Assembly (NCBI GenBank): GCA_043228905.1
Contig: JBHGNT010000002.1
Span: 13,454,001 to 13,518,000, forward strand
Source of the DNA: Azolla caroliniana
Lineage: Eukaryota; Polypodiophyta
DNA length: 64,000 nt
Reading direction: 5' to 3'
Shown: in pieces, positions 20,815 to 31,482 of the stretch
Numbering within the stretch: position 1 is the first letter of the stretch
Layout of the letters: every line of letters starts with the position of its first letter
Position numbers and translations under genes: made by a program
The notes under the pieces: generated by a model
The model's database searches: none
Seen by the model: the letters and a program-made list of their open reading frames with translations, nothing else
What the model was told of the DNA's origin: nothing

Positions 20815-21164
20815 GTCAGGAATAGTACTAAGACAAAGAAGAAATTAGTACTAAAAGAGGAATATTAGTACTAAGAGGAATAGAGGTTGTAGAACACTCG
20901 AGAGAAGGAGAGAGAGAGTGAGTGAGTGATCGAGGGAGAGAAAATGATGATGATAGCGATATATTATGTGAGAAGAATATACAAGGAAGGCTAGGAGGCT
21001 TAAGACTAGCGTTGAAATGATTTGGTTCGAAATAATGCTTGTGCCTCCTTTTATAGTGTTCTCAGGATTAATCCTGAAGCTTCTAGAATGTTCTAGAGAA
21101 ATCTCGAATATACATTAATTTTCTATAGTTAAACTTAAATAAAAATAATATCCTACATATTACA
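20815..21164 (-). repeat. Probable 5' LTR of Gypsy E
   Basis: Non-coding sequence upstream of gag has a minus-strand TATA box (CACTATAAAAGGAGG, near 21062-21045) and a GA-rich leader. The outer end is tentatively the TGTAATATG at 21164 and the inner end near the TGTCAGGA at 20815. No second LTR survives to confirm these limits. Confidence 0.45.
21081..21100 (-). promoter_or_regulatory. Heat-shock-element-like cluster in the Gypsy E LTR
   Basis: TTCTAGAATGTTCTAGAGAA contains alternating TTC and GAA units at 2-bp gaps, the arrangement bound by heat-shock factors (the last TTC-GAA pair is imperfect). It sits about 25 bp upstream of the minus-strand TATA box, a sensible promoter position. The function is inference from sequence. 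Confidence 0.4.
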
Positions 21165-21167
21165 ATA

Positions 21168-21230
21168 AATAGTGTAATGGTCAAGAGCTCGACCCATGTA
21201 ACATAAGGTCATGGGTTCGAGGCTTGCCAT
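21168..21230 (+). other. tRNA-like segment with A and B boxes (SINE-like)
   Basis: AGTGTAATGGTCAAGAGC resembles an A box, and GGTTCGAGGC at 21214-21223 a B box about 30 bp later. It lies immediately outside the proposed Gypsy E LTR end. It could be a SINE head or part of a longer LTR. Confidence 0.4.
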
Positions 21231-21319
21231 ATCATGACAGTGCATAGCTAAATAGTTGTTTCACCTTTATGTCCATTAGTAGCTAATTAGCTAATAGCTT
21301 TGTTGAGCTTGCTTCTCAA

Positions 21320-21560
21320 CACTACCCTCACTGGGAATTGGAACACAAATTGGAGTGGGCGACCATGTGCCGCCCTCACCGGGAACTCGAACATGAATGG
21401 GAGTGAGCGACCATGCGGCCTTCACCGGGCCGGGAACTCGAACACGAACGGGAGTGGGCGACCATGTGCGGCCCTCATCGGGAACTGGAAAATGAGTGGG
21501 CGTGAGAGACCGTGCAGTTCTCACCAAGAATTGGAACACGAACAAGCGAAGGAGTGCAAG
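21320..21560. repeat. ~48-bp minisatellite, about five units
   Basis: Repeated unit with GGGAACTCGAACACGAACGG and GAGTGGGCGACCATG. The copies differ by several bases. Related, more diverged units continue to about 21870. An open frame crosses the array on each strand, which is a by-product of the period being near a multiple of three. Confidence 0.75.
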
Positions 21561-21926
21561 TGAAGCAGTCAACTCGACTTTGTCTATTATGAGAGGGTAA
21601 ATAGTCAAGGTTGACCAAAAACACTGCACAAATGGTAGCACTAGCAAGAAACTAATCTTCACCAGGAAAGTGAGTGGTTGTGACTCCCACCGAAACAAAA
21701 AGGTGAGCGATCAAAATTGGTCCTTACCAAAGGAAAGTGGTGCGACACTTGAACTATAATGAAAATGGAGTGCAAGCGAGCAATGAACCAATCCCCACCA
21801 GGAAAGTGACCGGTTGTGACCCTCATCGGAACTGGGAAGGTGAGCGATTGAAAGAAATCCTCACCAAAATCATGATGCAAAATGATACTTATAAATTATA
21901 ACAAGTAGTGTTGATGACGACGAAGG

Positions 21927-22040
21927 TTGGGCGAAGCGGTGCTGAAAATGATGATGTCGAAGACAAGGATGTTGATGATTGTAACTCTGGAAGCAAGGAC
22001 GATGATGATGGTAACTCTAGAAGCAAGGGTGATGACGAAG
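21927..22040. repeat. GATGATG-rich short tandem repeat
   Basis: Imperfect ~33-bp copies with GTAACTCTGGAAGCAAGGAC and GATGATGATG stretches. No gene is recognisable. Confidence 0.55.
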
Positions 22041-22587
22041 ACGGGTGATGCTTCCAGTTGGAAGGCATTCAAATTGTCACGGACACACCAAGCGCGAACT
22101 AGGACGAAGAGCAGATGATGGGGCTACGAGCGACAGATGAAATTGGAGCTAGATGTGATGAGCCTAGTAACTCTAGATGTTGTGAGCGACATGAGGGCAT
22201 GAAGACAGAAATGAAGATGAAGGAGACAAGATGGGGCAAAACGAGAATACTAGATTGATGTGTTAATGACTGGTGTTGAATCCCTTGAAAGGGACCAAGG
22301 AGGTTACAAGTATTTATACAAGTTCTGAGATGGAATATCTCTAGAATTTACCCGACAAATAGATCTCTAGAATATACCTGTTTAGAATAGACCATAGAAA
22401 ATTTCTAGAATATACTAAAGACTACAGTAATCTGGAATGTACTATATGGTAGAATTATATAGTACTTAACTATTATATATAAATACAAACTCACATCCAA
22501 ATGGTTAGACATGATGTCTTGTTGAAGTGAGGTTGTAGGTTCAATCCTCACCAACTAAGTATTTTATGTTACTATGTCGTGACAATA
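22041..22587. other. AT-rich remnant with TATA-like and tRNA-like segments
   Basis: The minus strand has TATAAATACTTG near 22320, and several CTAGAATAT-type words fall at 22340-22420. At 22496-22550, CCAAATGGTTAGACA and AGGTTCAATCC form another A/B-box-like pair. The arrangement mirrors 20815-21230 (promoter-like part followed by a tRNA-like part) and may be a diverged LTR of the same kind. Confidence 0.35.
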
Positions 22588-23115
22588 TGTTCGGGTGCAA
22601 AGATCGAGATAAATGAGCACAAACAGAAAAACAGAAGAACAGAAAACACAAGTACAGAGACATAAGATATTTTACGTGGAAAAACCCGAAAAGGGAAAAA
22701 CCACGTGGAGTCCATAAACTCCAAAAAAGATCACTATGAGAAGAGGAGTACAACAAGAGGGTTCAATGCAGCGACCTTGAGCTCTTCTTCGTCAAGTGAC
22801 GGCTATAGAGTTACACACTCTTTCACTAGTTATAGAAGCAACTACCTTCTGTAGCAATATGACAATAATGATACACCTACTTCTTCTTTTCTTCACCATA
22901 AAGTTTTCCCTAATTGTATTTCTACTTATACAACTTTCTGGCTATTTACATACATGGCCCACAAGGGGTACATTTTAGACTATTTACATATATCGTCTCC
23001 TGATTTCGGTTTTGATTGTCGATTTCGGTGGCCTTTCGGCCTCGGCTGAAATACTCATTGAATTCATCTGATTTGGTTCGTTCTCTTCCCATCCGGAGGG
23101 ACCTAATTCCCAACA
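22588..23115 (-). repeat. 3' LTR of Copia F (528 bp)
   Basis: It runs from TGTTCGGGTG at 22588 to TTCCCAACA at 23115 and is flanked inside by the minus-strand polypurine tract GGAGTGAAGGGAGAGTTTG at 23116-23135. It lacks the minisatellite of the A/D LTRs but shares the segment with AACTCTCCCTTCACTCCGG and the GTGGAAAAACCC leader. Confidence 0.8.
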
Positions 23116-25280
23116 AACTCTCCCTTCACTCCGGCATGGGGTACTTCTCCAATCCGACTGTTTGTCGGCACGCATTCAGCTTCTCTGCCGACAACACCTT
23201 CGTCAACATTTCTGACCTATTGTCATTGGTGTGGATCTTTACTAGAGCAAAATCCTTTTCTTCTACTCGTTCTCAGAGCCAATGGTATCTTCTTTGGATG
23301 TGCTTGGTCCTCAAGTAGTAGGCGGCATTCTTCGCAAGAAGGGTGACACTCTAGTTATCTCAATGGAGTCGGAATTCCTCTTGCGGAATCCCCAACTCTC
23401 CGATGAACTCCTTCGACCAAATTATCTCCTTGCCGGCTTCCATTGCGGCCATATACTCTGCGTCTGTGGTCGACAGCGCCACGGCCTTCTATAGCCTCGA
23501 CTGCCACGAGATAACTCCCCTTGCATAATTCATCACATATCCGAACGTGGATAGGTTGGTATCCACATCAACCGACATGTCCTTCCAGTGTGGGGTTACT
23601 CGAGCCGAATCAGAGACATACATTCAAGGTGCCTCTTAGGTACCAAAGTATCCACTTCACAGCAACCCAATGCTCTTTTCCAGGATTGCTCATATATCAG
23701 TTGACCACTCCAACTGCGTATCCAATGTCTGGCCTAGTACAAACCATCTAGTATATCAGGCTTCTGACTACCAAGGCATAAGGGACTTTTGACATCTTGG
23801 CCTTCTCGACTTTCGATTTCGGACATTGGTCTTTACTTAGCTTATAGTTTGTCAGCAGTGTCAAGCCGACTAGTTTCGCATTTTCCATGCCGAATCTCAG
23901 GAGCACTTTTGTTGCGTACTTCTCCTGTGATAGCCATATAACAATTTCTTTGTTCAATCCCGAACAATGTGCATTCCCAGGATTTGTTTTGCCAGACCCA
24001 TATCTTTCATTGAGAACGACCTACTCAAGGCCTTCTTCAAACTTCTGATTTTCCTCGCATCCTGTCTGACAATCAACATGTCATCAACATACAACAGGAG
24101 GATGAGAAAATCTCCTCCATCATACTTCTTGACAAAGACACAATGATCTACTTGTGTCTTGTCGAAATCGTGATCCACCATGAAGGATTCGAATTTTCGG
24201 TACCATTGCCGAGGTGCCTACTTCAACCCATACAAGCTCTTTCTTAATCGACATACCAAATTTTCTTTACCTTTTTCTTTGAATCCTTCCGATTGGTGCA
24301 TGTATATCTCTTCCTCCAAATCTCCATGAAGGAAGGTAGTCTTGATGTCTAGTTGCTCAACTTCGAGATCCACGCTGGCCGCAATGCTCAACATTGTTCG
24401 GATTGACGTCATCTTCACGACCAAGGCAAATATTTCTTCGAAATCGACACCTTTTTTCTGTTGGAAACCCTTTCCAACGATTCGTGCTTTGTATCTCGGT
24501 GGATTTCCGCCATCTCCCGGTTTCAACTTGTATACCCACTTATTCTATAGTGCCATCTTCCCTTTTGGCAATTCAGTCAATTCGTATGTGTAGTTCTCAT
24601 GCTAGGAATCCATCTCCTCTTGCATGGCACATAACCACTTTCGGTTGTGGGTATCATTCTTAGCTTCTGCAAAGCTTTATGGCTCCCCCTCATCGGTTAT
24701 CAACACATATTCACTATCCGGGAATTTCCGGGGGGGTTCTCCTCTCTGTAAGGGGATATCTTCGGCCTCCATTCGGCACGATCAGTTCTGTTTCAACTTC
24801 TTCGGCCGAGTCGAATTTGGTTCCTTGTTCAGCAAGTTCCCCTTGTTTTTCAGTCGATTCTCGATTTTGTCGAGTATTAAATCGACCGACTGGCTCGGAT
24901 TCAATTTTGATCAACTCAACTTCTACTCGATCCGGCAGAGCATCCACTCGACCCAATTCGGTAGTTCGAGACTTATTCTCAATCTCACAATCAACAATGA
25001 TTCGTCTTCTCTTCCATGAAGACGATTTCTCAGCTCCTAATCACCTTCTTCTTAGCTAAGTCCCATAGCCGATAGCCGAATTCGTCCTCACCGTAGCTAA
25101 GAAATATACATGGTTGTGATTTCAGGTCCAACTTCCCCTCTTGTCCTTTGCAACATGCACATAGGCAAGACAGCATAACACCCTCAAGTGTCGGTACAAA
25201 ACGTATTTGCCGCTCCACACCCTTTGTGGAATATCCCCGTCAAAGTGTATTGAGGGTGATCGGTTTACCATATACGTTGT
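22588..25280 (-). mobile_element. Copia F, 3' half
   Basis: The minus-strand order is integrase tail, RT, RNase H, polypurine tract, 3' LTR. It is a relative of elements A and D (similar LTR end, polypurine tract and QSEGF-type RT) but clearly diverged. Its 5' part is cut off at 25281, where the LTR of Tat Gypsy G begins, so G probably inserted into or recombined with F. Confidence 0.85.
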
Positions 25281-25352
25281 TGTTGGCCGATCGACCACCA
25301 AGGTCAGAGTCAGACATATGGGAAAGGAAGTCGGAGTCGAACAAGTAGGCAA
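23136..25352 (-). pseudogene. Copia F pol (integrase tail, RT, RNase H), many breaks
   Basis: Minus-strand fragments in order are: integrase C terminus (TTYMVNRSPSIHFDGDIPQ; SYGEDEFGYRLWDL) at 25280-25030, an acidic linker at 24960-24714, RT 24526-24218 ([36 protein letters not shown]) and RT 24181-23954 with intact YVDD (LLLYVDDMLIV). RNase H is spread over 23957-23160 in several frames. The first 70 bp beyond 25280 belong to the neighbouring LTR. Confidence 0.8.
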
Positions 25353-25815
25353 GTGTCGGAGTCAGATTGAAGACGAGGATCGATGAGTAAAAAAATTAAA
25401 TAATAATATTTTGCCAAGTAGAAAGATATATTAATTAGTTAGGATAGATTTGTAATAATTCTTGCCGAACAAGGGCAAGGGTAATCTTGGAAAGAGACTC
25501 ACAATTCACCTATAAAAGAAGGACCGAGAGTATTGTAAATCTATCATTCTATTCTGGAATTAATATAAGTTAGTGGTTAGAGTATCTCTATGTTGACAAT
25601 ATCTTTGTTCATTGCTATTTTCCATGTTGATCTCTGATTATCTGTGTTTACTAAGTAATTATATTAAGACTAGTAGTCGATCACGGTTATTAGTACAATT
25701 TCTAATTACCTACTAGTTCGTCTATTCATTTCCTACCACAATCATCTTGATAGAACGTTCAACCTATTGTGTATGCCAGTTACAACAGTCGGTTGTCGGC
25801 ATATCAACACAATAT
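25281..25815 (+). repeat. 5' LTR of Gypsy G
   Basis: It begins TGTTGGCCGA at 25281 and ends near ATATCAACA at 25815, so the ends carry the inverted TGTTG/CAACA. A TATA box (CCTATAAAAGAAGG) is at about 25509. The interval of non-coding sequence before gag is the right size. It is unconfirmed by a second copy. Confidence 0.6.
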
Positions 25816-25816
25816 T

Positions 25817-25832
25817 TTGGCACCCCCGGTTA
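25817..25832 (+). other. Possible primer-binding site of Gypsy G
   Basis: TTGGCACCCCCGGTT lies just inside the proposed LTR end. It starts with the TGG expected of a site complementary to the CCA end of a tRNA; the tRNA species is not clear. Confidence 0.4.
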
Positions 25833-27310
25833 CATCTGTAGGCCAAAAAAGACCATGCACACGATTGGTCACTCAACGTGTAGCAGGTGGGAGTGTTGAC
25901 AATTCAGTACCTATCAATCAGACTCAGCAAGAAGCTGAAGGGGAGTGGAGTGCAATTCTCGATTTAACTGATAGTCATTCGGACGAGGACCAGTCCGAAC
26001 ATAGTTCTTTTTGCGACATTTGGGAAGAGGACAATATGCCTTACCCTTACTCAAAGTATCGGGATGGAGCCGATGCGGAAGCACATGCGTGCGATTTTCT
26101 GATGACATGGGAGGTGAACCATGTGGCACATCGACTGTCGGCTGCAACTGAGGAAAAATCCAAAATCGATGAGTTTGTCTTATCGCTTGACGGTACGTTG
26201 GCGAATTGGTATGTCCAGCATGGGCCAAAGGTGTTCAACTCATTCGAACAATTAGTTTCGAAGATTACCCAATTATTTCATCGGCAGATCCCACAAAAGG
26301 ATCTAATTGGTCAGTTCTATGTGGCGTATCAGGGGCCACATGAAACAGTGTCGCAATTTGTGATCTGATTTCAAAACTTACGACTTTAGATTTCGCGGCC
26401 AATTCCAGAAGCAGAGTTGAAGGATATATTCCTAGAGGTTATACATGAACCTCTTCGAACAACTCTAGCGGTATTTCAATTTCCGGAATCAATCACTTGA
26501 GCAAATGGTAGATAAAGCTCTCACAATGGATTGGATGCACAATAATAACACTATGAACATGTCATTGTTACACCAGAACTTACCTACATTAGAAGAGCTC
26601 ATATTCAGGCAAATTGTTCAATGTGCCTCTTGCCTCAATACAGGGCATTCCAAAGCGCATTCAGTCGAGCAATGTGAGTATAATCTGCTCAATAAAACAA
26701 CCGCACAGATTCGGCAAATACATCTTGAAAATAATTATCAGGAAAATCAGAATCGGTTAGGGAATCGGTTGCATGACACGGTCGATCAAGATATGATGAC
26801 CGGTATCAGTCGGAACAACGAGATGATTCTTGGCGTGAAGATAACCGTAGAGATGATAACCAGCGGAATGGTAGCCGCCGAGATGATAATGGGAAAGAAG
26901 ATAATCGGAGAGACGATTATCGATGGGATGACTATCGGCGGAATGACTGATCTGATGATGATCGCCAAGATGACTACCAATGGGATAGTCAAAATAATTA
27001 TGATCGGGACTACTCACCCCGACGAGATAACAATAACCGCCAACCCTACAGCGAAAGTCGTTATCAGGATGACAGAAGGTCCAATAACTATAGAAGAAAT
27101 GATGATAATCGACCACCAAATCGTCGATTTAATGACAATCGGAAGCCAAAATGGTCTCAGCAATTTCAACATGATTCCAGAGACAGATAATTCTGAATCT
27201 CAAGATGCTTGTCGACCTCAATATGAACCCTGAGAATCTAGTGGCTCGTCAGTTCCAAATTGCTACATATGCAAAAAATATGGGCACTATGCAAATCAAT
27301 GCCCAATGAA
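25833..27310 (+). pseudogene. Gypsy G gag with zinc knuckle
   Basis: The first frame ends at 26366-26368. It contains an acidic region (DSHSDEDQSEHSSFCD) and the capsid-like retrotransposon gag domain (FLMTWEVNHVAHRL, DGTLANWYVQHGPKVF, LFHRQIPQKDLIGQFY). After stops, a second part has CASCLNTGHSKAH and then a long Arg/Asp/Asn-rich low-complexity tract (about 26760-27190, read in the frame with RWDDYRRND). The knuckle CYICKKYGHYANQC (CX2CX4HX4C intact) is at about 27262-27303. The long frame without stops at 26505-27233 is the wrong frame for the low-complexity part. Confidence 0.75.
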
Positions 27311-28004
27311 AGATAAAGTAAAGGCACCAACAATAAATATGGTGGTATCAGAAATACAACAAGTAACCACTCGTAGTAAAGGTAAACAATCATAGTGGGA
27401 GGTGCAGGAAGCCATATGGAAGTTGGGTAAGGAGTGGGTCAAAGAAGCCAACAACAATAATGTCGCTAGAATGTTACAAGACAAGGCTGCATCAACCGAT
27501 GCTCAACCAGTCGGACAGTCGGCACCCAAAACGACACCAGAAGATGAAAAAATATGGAAAATCTTGGCAGATTGCCAAGTGTCATTAGCCTTGGCAGGAT
27601 TATTAAAACTAGTGCCCAGATTCACGGAGAAGGTCGGCACAATTATTCCGCAGAATGGGGCAGAGACACTATCAGTCAATTATAGCAATCCAATTATGGG
27701 GCCGACAGTGATAAATGAACATAGTCCATCTATTAAAGTGATGATCCGTGGCCAAAAAGTCACATGCAGTATTGTCGACGGCGGATCAGGAGTTAATGTG
27801 ATTAATAAGCGCACATGTGATCGGTTGGGAATTACCAAATGGGATGCATGTCCCTTCTGGCTAAGAATGGCTGACACAAGTATGGTACGACCATTGGGTC
27901 CAATCTGTCAATTGGACTTCATCGTAGGAGGCCACACTTTCCAAATTCCGATAGTATTGCTTCATGTTGATGCACCCAATGCATATCCATTGCAATTAGG
28001 CTGA
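27311..28004 (+). pseudogene. Gypsy G aspartic protease region
   Basis: After the knuckle the frame reads NMVVSEIQQVTTRSKGK, a stop, then 27402-28004. The protease signature is SIVDGGSGVNVIN (DGGS in place of DSGA), with LDFIVGGHTFQIPIV after it. The same DGGS form is in the second Tat element at about 63925. It ends at a stop at 28002-28004 just before the usual PWLK-type motif (LG, stop, PWLKTAN). Confidence 0.75.
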
Positions 28005-28082
28005 CCTTGGCTAAAGACTGCTAATATCAAACAGAATTGTAAGAACACCTTAACATTCCGAAAGGGCAAGAGTAAGATCCAG

Positions 28083-29827
28083 GTGTTGACACAAGAGAAC
28101 GTCAACACGACTCGACAATGTTTACCGATCCATGCCAAAGCAGTAAACATGTTGGAAGGATTGAATGAGGCAGAAGAAGATCAATATTTTGAGGACAATC
28201 CAAAGATAATTCCATTGTTCAAAGTCAACATTATGCAGGCACTCACGCCATATGTAGATGAGGATGATAAGGGAGAAGAAATCCCTCTAGATGACAAAAC
28301 ATTAAGGGAATTATGACTTCAACAAGAAGCTTCAGAAAGGGAGATGTAGGTATCCCAAAGAGTTCCGACATCGGCATTAGAAGAATTAAATTTAGCCGAT
28401 GTCGATGCCGAACCAAGGACAAGTCTAATTGCCAAAGAAATGGAGTCGGCCGATAAAGCCAAGATTACTGACCTATTACGTCAATATAAGGATGTTTTCG
28501 CATGGTCATTTGAAGATATGAAGGGATTAGATCCGGTGTTCTATCATCATCAAATAAATTTGCATAAAGATACCATGTCGTTACAACAACGTCGGTACAT
28601 ATTAAATCCGAATTATGCTGTGAAAGTAAAAGAGGAAATCAACAAACTACTTAGAGTCGGTTTTATTCTACCAGTGAAAAAGGAAACTTGGTTAAGCCCA
28701 ATCGTCGTCGTACCAAAAAAGACTGGAAAGATCAGAGTATGTGTCGATAATAGAAGGGTAAATGTGGCCACAGTAATGAATGCATTTCCATTACCTTTAC
28801 GAATGGAGTTTTGGATGCAGTAGCCGGCCACGAAAGTTATAGCTTTCTGGATGGATTTAGTGGCAATAATCAGGTCCGAATGCACCACCCAGAGGATCAG
28901 GATAAATACGACATTTTTCACCGAATAGGGAGTATTCGTAGCAATCTTCATGATTTTCGCCTTAAAAACAACTTTGGCGACATTTCAGCAGGTCATACAG
29001 GAAATTTTTACTAATTATATACCTAAATTTATGCAAGTATTCCTGGATGATTTTGTAGTCTATAGCAAAAAAGAAGATCATCTGGAACATCTCTGTCTTT
29101 GTCTGGAAAGGTGCCGACAAGGACTCTTGAGTCTCAATCTTGCTAAATGTGCATTCGGAGTAACGAGTGGTACATTACTCGGCCATATTGTTAGTCGAGA
29201 AGGCATTGTGATCGATCCCGACAAAGTAAAAGCAATTATGGAAGCGCCAGCATCACAAATGCCAAATATCTTAGTAGATTTTTGGGCCAAATAAGATGGC
29301 ATAGCCGGATGATTCAGTATTTAGCCGATGTGGCAACACCCTTACATACGGCAATACATAAATTTCCTTTTCAATGGACGATAGCCGAGCAAGATGCGTA
29401 CAACTGCCTTAAGAAGATGCTCACTAAGATACCACTTGTACAACCTCCCGATAGGGAGAAAGAGTTTCATGTCGTCATCGATGCATTCGATGTAGCAATC
29501 GGTAGTTCCTTAATGCAGTTGTTGGAGCCGACCTGGTACAAACGAGTTTATTACGCAAGCCGGAAGCTATCAATGGCGGAACGCAACTATTCGACAACCG
29601 AATGCGAGGCTCTCGTCATGATATATAGTATCAACAAATTCCGTCATTACCTATTGGGCCACAAATTCACATTTCATGTTGATCATTCGACATTGTTATA
29701 CTTAGTGTCAAAACAAGAGCTAACAGGAAAACTGGCCCTATGGACATTACTGTTGCAAGAGTTTGAATTGGACATACTCCATCGACCAAGGGTACAACAT
29801 GCAATTGCCGACTATCTAGTTGGCTAG
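28083..29827 (+). pseudogene. Gypsy G reverse transcriptase and RNase H
   Basis: RT begins in the 28440-28823 frame (YHHQINLHKDTMSLQQRRY, LSPIVVVPKKTGKIRVCVDN). After a frameshift at about 28820-28950 it continues in 28950-29294 with the active site as FLDDFVVYS and LGHIVSREGIVIDPDKV. A further shift near 29285 leads to RNase H in 29282-29827 (VVIDAFDVAIGSSL, SMAERNYSTTECEAL, HVDHSTLLYL). The upstream 28083-28316 piece is the acidic linker between protease and RT. Confidence 0.85.
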
Positions 29828-30077
29828 AACAGGGAGAATCGGGTATAGTAGTAAAGGATGATTTTCTCGACGCTCAACTCTTCCGAGTTGACAGAGTGGC
29901 GTCCACAAAAATGGACGACGAAAAGGCAGATTTATGGATCTCAGAAATGACAATTTTTCTTAGTACCAGACTGCCACCAGAAGGAATGTCACTAGATGAA
30001 AGAAAAAGGCATGCGGTTTGAAGTAGGAACTTCTGTCTACTGAACGACACGTTATACCATAAAGGAGCAGACGGTAT

Positions 30078-31245
30078 ATGGCGGCATGCAGTTCGACAAA
30101 TTCAAAAAACAAGCATTTTTGTGCAAGGACCATTGCGGTATTGTCGAGGGACATTATGTTGGGGAAACAACGGCAAGCAAAATTTGGAATACTAGTCTAT
30201 GGTGGCCGACTACCTCAAAGGACACAGTCGAGTACTGTCGACAATGTGATTTATGTCAACGAACTAGCCAACCCACGGAAAGGGATAGGATGCCACATTG
30301 GCCGGTATTACCCTTAGAGACATTCCAGAAATGGGGCCTCGACTTTGTCAGACCATTCAAACCGGCAGCTACAAGAACCAAGAAACGATACATTATCGTC
30401 ACCACCGACTATTGTACCAAGTGGGTTGAAGCCAAGGATCTTTGAGATAACACAGCGGCATCCACAACAAAATTTCTCTATGCATACATATGGTGTCGAT
30501 TTGGGTGCCCAATAGAACTAGTAAGTGATCAGGGTACTTATTTTATAAACAGAATTGTCCATGAATTATCCACTTACTATGCAATAGTGCATAAAAAGAG
30601 TACTTTGTACTACCCTCAAGCCAATGGGTTGCCGAATCAACAAATAAGACACTACAAATTATTCTGAGAAAAATAGTTAAAGAGAACATAAAAGACTAGG
30701 ATCAGAAGCTCCATAATGCTTTGTGGGCATACCGTACTTCCTACAAGACGGTTATCAAATTGACCCCATTTTGAATGACATTCAGATTAGAAGCAGTAAT
30801 GTCAGTCAAGTTCCAAATTCCGACATTAAGGGTTTAGATCACAGAAAGATTGGATGAAGAGCAGTCAGAATGAGTGCAGAAGGAGCAATTGTTAGTATTG
30901 GAAGAAAGTCGGCTCTGAGCCATGTGTGCAATAGAGCAGAAGCAGGGGCAAACTAAGGCATTTGTTGATCGACAACAACAAGAAAAGGAAAATATGTTTG
31001 AAGTCAGCAAGTCTGTTTTAGTATTTCAAACAAAGATGGGTTTGATGCCGGGTAAACTCAGATTTCGATGGACAGGCCCATTTTTGGATTATCGACAGTA
31101 AAAATGGTACGTATCGAGTGAGCACATTAGCTAGCGAAATCATGCCAAAATGGGTTAATGGATTTCGACTTAAACCATATCATGGACCAACACCGGCAAA
31201 TCCATTCAGAGTCGAAGTCAACGCCGACAACCCGTTGACCACGTA
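30078..31245 (+). pseudogene. Gypsy G integrase, many stops
   Basis: Zinc-binding Cys residues are in [16 protein letters not shown]. The first catalytic Asp is in WGLDFVRPF, the second in ELVSDQGTYF (about 30520-30550), and the Glu region is degraded (QANGLPNQQIRHY). A TGA at 30443-30445 and about ten more stops follow. The C terminus GFRLKPYHGPTPANPF at about 31157-31205 closes the polyprotein. AT-rich, heavily mutated. Confidence 0.75.
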
Positions 31246-31482
31246 GTGAGGTGGCAAGGGACAAAATTGTAAATAGCATAAACACCCAAAAAAACAAACT
31301 TGGCAAAGATATAACAGAAAAACGATTCTGGTTATGATGACTTCTTGGCACTGTCCTTTTCAGACTATAAAGGAACATGCCAACAAATCATTCATTATGA
31401 GCAGTGGTTATTAAAAGCTATTATTACTATATTCGAACTGTCACTGCCATTAATAGCATATTGTCATTAAACTCCTCGAAAA

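Larger units (their letters stand above)
16601..21164 (-). mobile_element. Gypsy E, chromovirus-like, 3' end truncated
   Basis: Right to left: a probable 5' LTR (about 20815-21164), gag, aspartic protease, RT, RNase H, integrase. It continues beyond Copia D for about 30 bp (10081-10112) and is then cut by Copia C. No 3' LTR or chromodomain remains. Its third codon positions are AT-rich, unlike the GC-rich Copia D nested in it. Confidence 0.85.

Noticed and set aside
14250-22550. Three B-box-bearing segments considered as true tRNA genes
   Set aside because: No complete cloverleaf, acceptor stem or clear anticodon loop can be drawn, so they are called tRNA-like only.
26757-27119. Minus-strand open frame rich in Tyr and His
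   Set aside because: Antisense to the GATGA-rich gag tract of Gypsy G; repeat-driven.
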